Assembly (NCBI GenBank): GCA_026389055.1
Contig: JAPLIO010000189.1
Coordinates: 1-22,662 of the forward strand
Source: Candidatus Melainabacteria bacterium
Lineage (GTDB): Bacteria; Cyanobacteriota; Vampirovibrionia; Vampirovibrionales; JAJTHC01
DNA length: 22,662 nt
Direction: 5' to 3'
The notes under the pieces: generated by a model
The model's input: the letters and a program-made list of their open reading frames with translations, nothing else
Told to the model about the DNA's origin: nothing
The model's database searches: none
In this document: in pieces, positions 22,318 through 22,662 of the stretch
Numbering within the stretch: position 1 is the stretch's first letter
How the letters are laid out: each line of letters begins with the position of its first letter
Program-made: the position numbers and the translations under genes

Positions 22318-22662
22318 ATGATGCCCTTAATCGACAATCAAGAAGAAAACGTCGCTAGTTTTCTACATAAGCACCTACAGGAAGATTCGTCTTTACGTTT
22401 AGTTTCTGCTTATTTTACGATTTATGCTTATGCTGGTTTACGTGATCACTTGGAACAGTTAAAATCCGTTCGCTTTTTGTTTGACGAGCCTCGTTTCATT
22501 CAAAAAATTAATAGTAAAGATGTTGACTATCACCCCTTTGAAATACGAGGGGGATGCATCAAGCCAAGTAATGCGTTAAAGCAAAGTGCTATTGCTCGTG
22601 CGTGCCAAGCATGGGTTCAAAAGGATAACGTCGAAATTAAATCCGTTAAACAGGCGGGTTTA
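22318..22662 (+). CDS. PLD-like domain protein, probable helicase N-terminus (partial)
   Basis: Open to the window edge; 115 residues visible. It starts ATGATG after a poly-A stretch with no strong ribosome-binding site. The sequence NQEENVASFLHKHL, then LRLVSAYFTIYAYAGLRDHLEQLKSVRFLFDEPRF, and later ACQAWVQKDNVEIKSVKQAGL, follows the start of proteins that join a phospholipase-D-like nuclease domain to an SNF2/DEAD-type helicase. The PLD HKD motif and helicase motifs would lie beyond the edge, so the assignment rests on the N-terminal pattern alone. Such proteins often occur with DNA methyltransferases in restriction-like systems or on mobile elements. Confidence 0.6.
   Translation, partial: MMPLIDNQEENVASFLHKHLQEDSSLRLVSAYFTIYAYAGLRDHLEQLKSVRFLFDEPRFIQKINSKDVDYHPFEIRGGCIKPSNALKQSAIARACQAWVQKDNVEIKSVKQAGL

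Noticed and set aside
22134..22337. 67-residue minus-strand ORF
   Set aside because: AT-rich, no ribosome-binding site, no recognisable motif, and overlaps the promoter and start of the PLD gene.

Overview
The window looks like a chromosomal segment of a low-to-mid GC bacterium from the cyanobacterial side of the tree, most likely a non-photosynthetic Vampirovibrionia/Melainabacteria-type organism. This is inferred from three things. YidC is Oxa1-like and carries a large insert between its second and third conserved membrane segments, as in cyanobacterial homologues. Two prepilin-like proteins have the N-terminus typical of pilin families abundant in that group. The membrane pyrophosphatase carries the K+-independent signature. 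No 16S or other decisive marker is present, so the taxonomy is tentative.

Layout. 1-191: non-coding left edge rich in palindromes and C/G tracts. 192-2714 (minus): a methylthioadenosine phosphorylase followed by a GT4-like glycosyltransferase. 2715-3207: divergent intergenic region with a Fur/Zur-like palindrome. 3208-9445 (plus): a fatty-acid and phospholipid cluster, rpmF-plsX-fabH-fabD-fabG-acpP-fabF, with a strong hairpin between acpP and fabF. 9458-10202 (minus): a prepilin gene whose leader is an 8-bp tandem repeat. 10397-10470: tRNA-Arg(CCG). 10649-12907: hppA and its terminator. 12940-16720 (plus): a degenerate molybdopterin-oxidoreductase-fold protein, a small unknown protein, gatA and a GH6-type glycoside hydrolase without a signal peptide. 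16889-17613: a second prepilin gene whose leader is a 7-bp tandem repeat. 17588-19957 (minus): yidC and a NeuC-type UDP-GlcNAc 2-epimerase. 20157-21074: thrB. 21079-21366 (minus): a small unknown gene. 21417-22317: intergenic, with two copies of a MITE-like element. 22318-end: the start of a PLD-domain protein resembling the N-terminus of PLD/SNF2-type helicases, cut by the window edge.

The most interesting signal is the pair of prepilin genes. Both encode GFTLSELL-type prepilin N-termini, and in both a non-triplet microsatellite (8 bp x 11; 7 bp x 14) forms most of the leader just upstream of the predicted prepilin-peptidase site. None of the repeat reading frames contains a stop, so gain or loss of units would switch the downstream pilin frame in or out of register with the start codon. 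As written here both genes are out of frame (OFF); from the ATG each would be ON at unit counts divisible by 3. This is the architecture of a phase-variable surface or secretion filament, with different microsatellites at the same place in paralogues. Other short tandem duplications (two inside hppA, tandem ATG start codons in six genes) suggest that slippage-type expansion is common in this genome.
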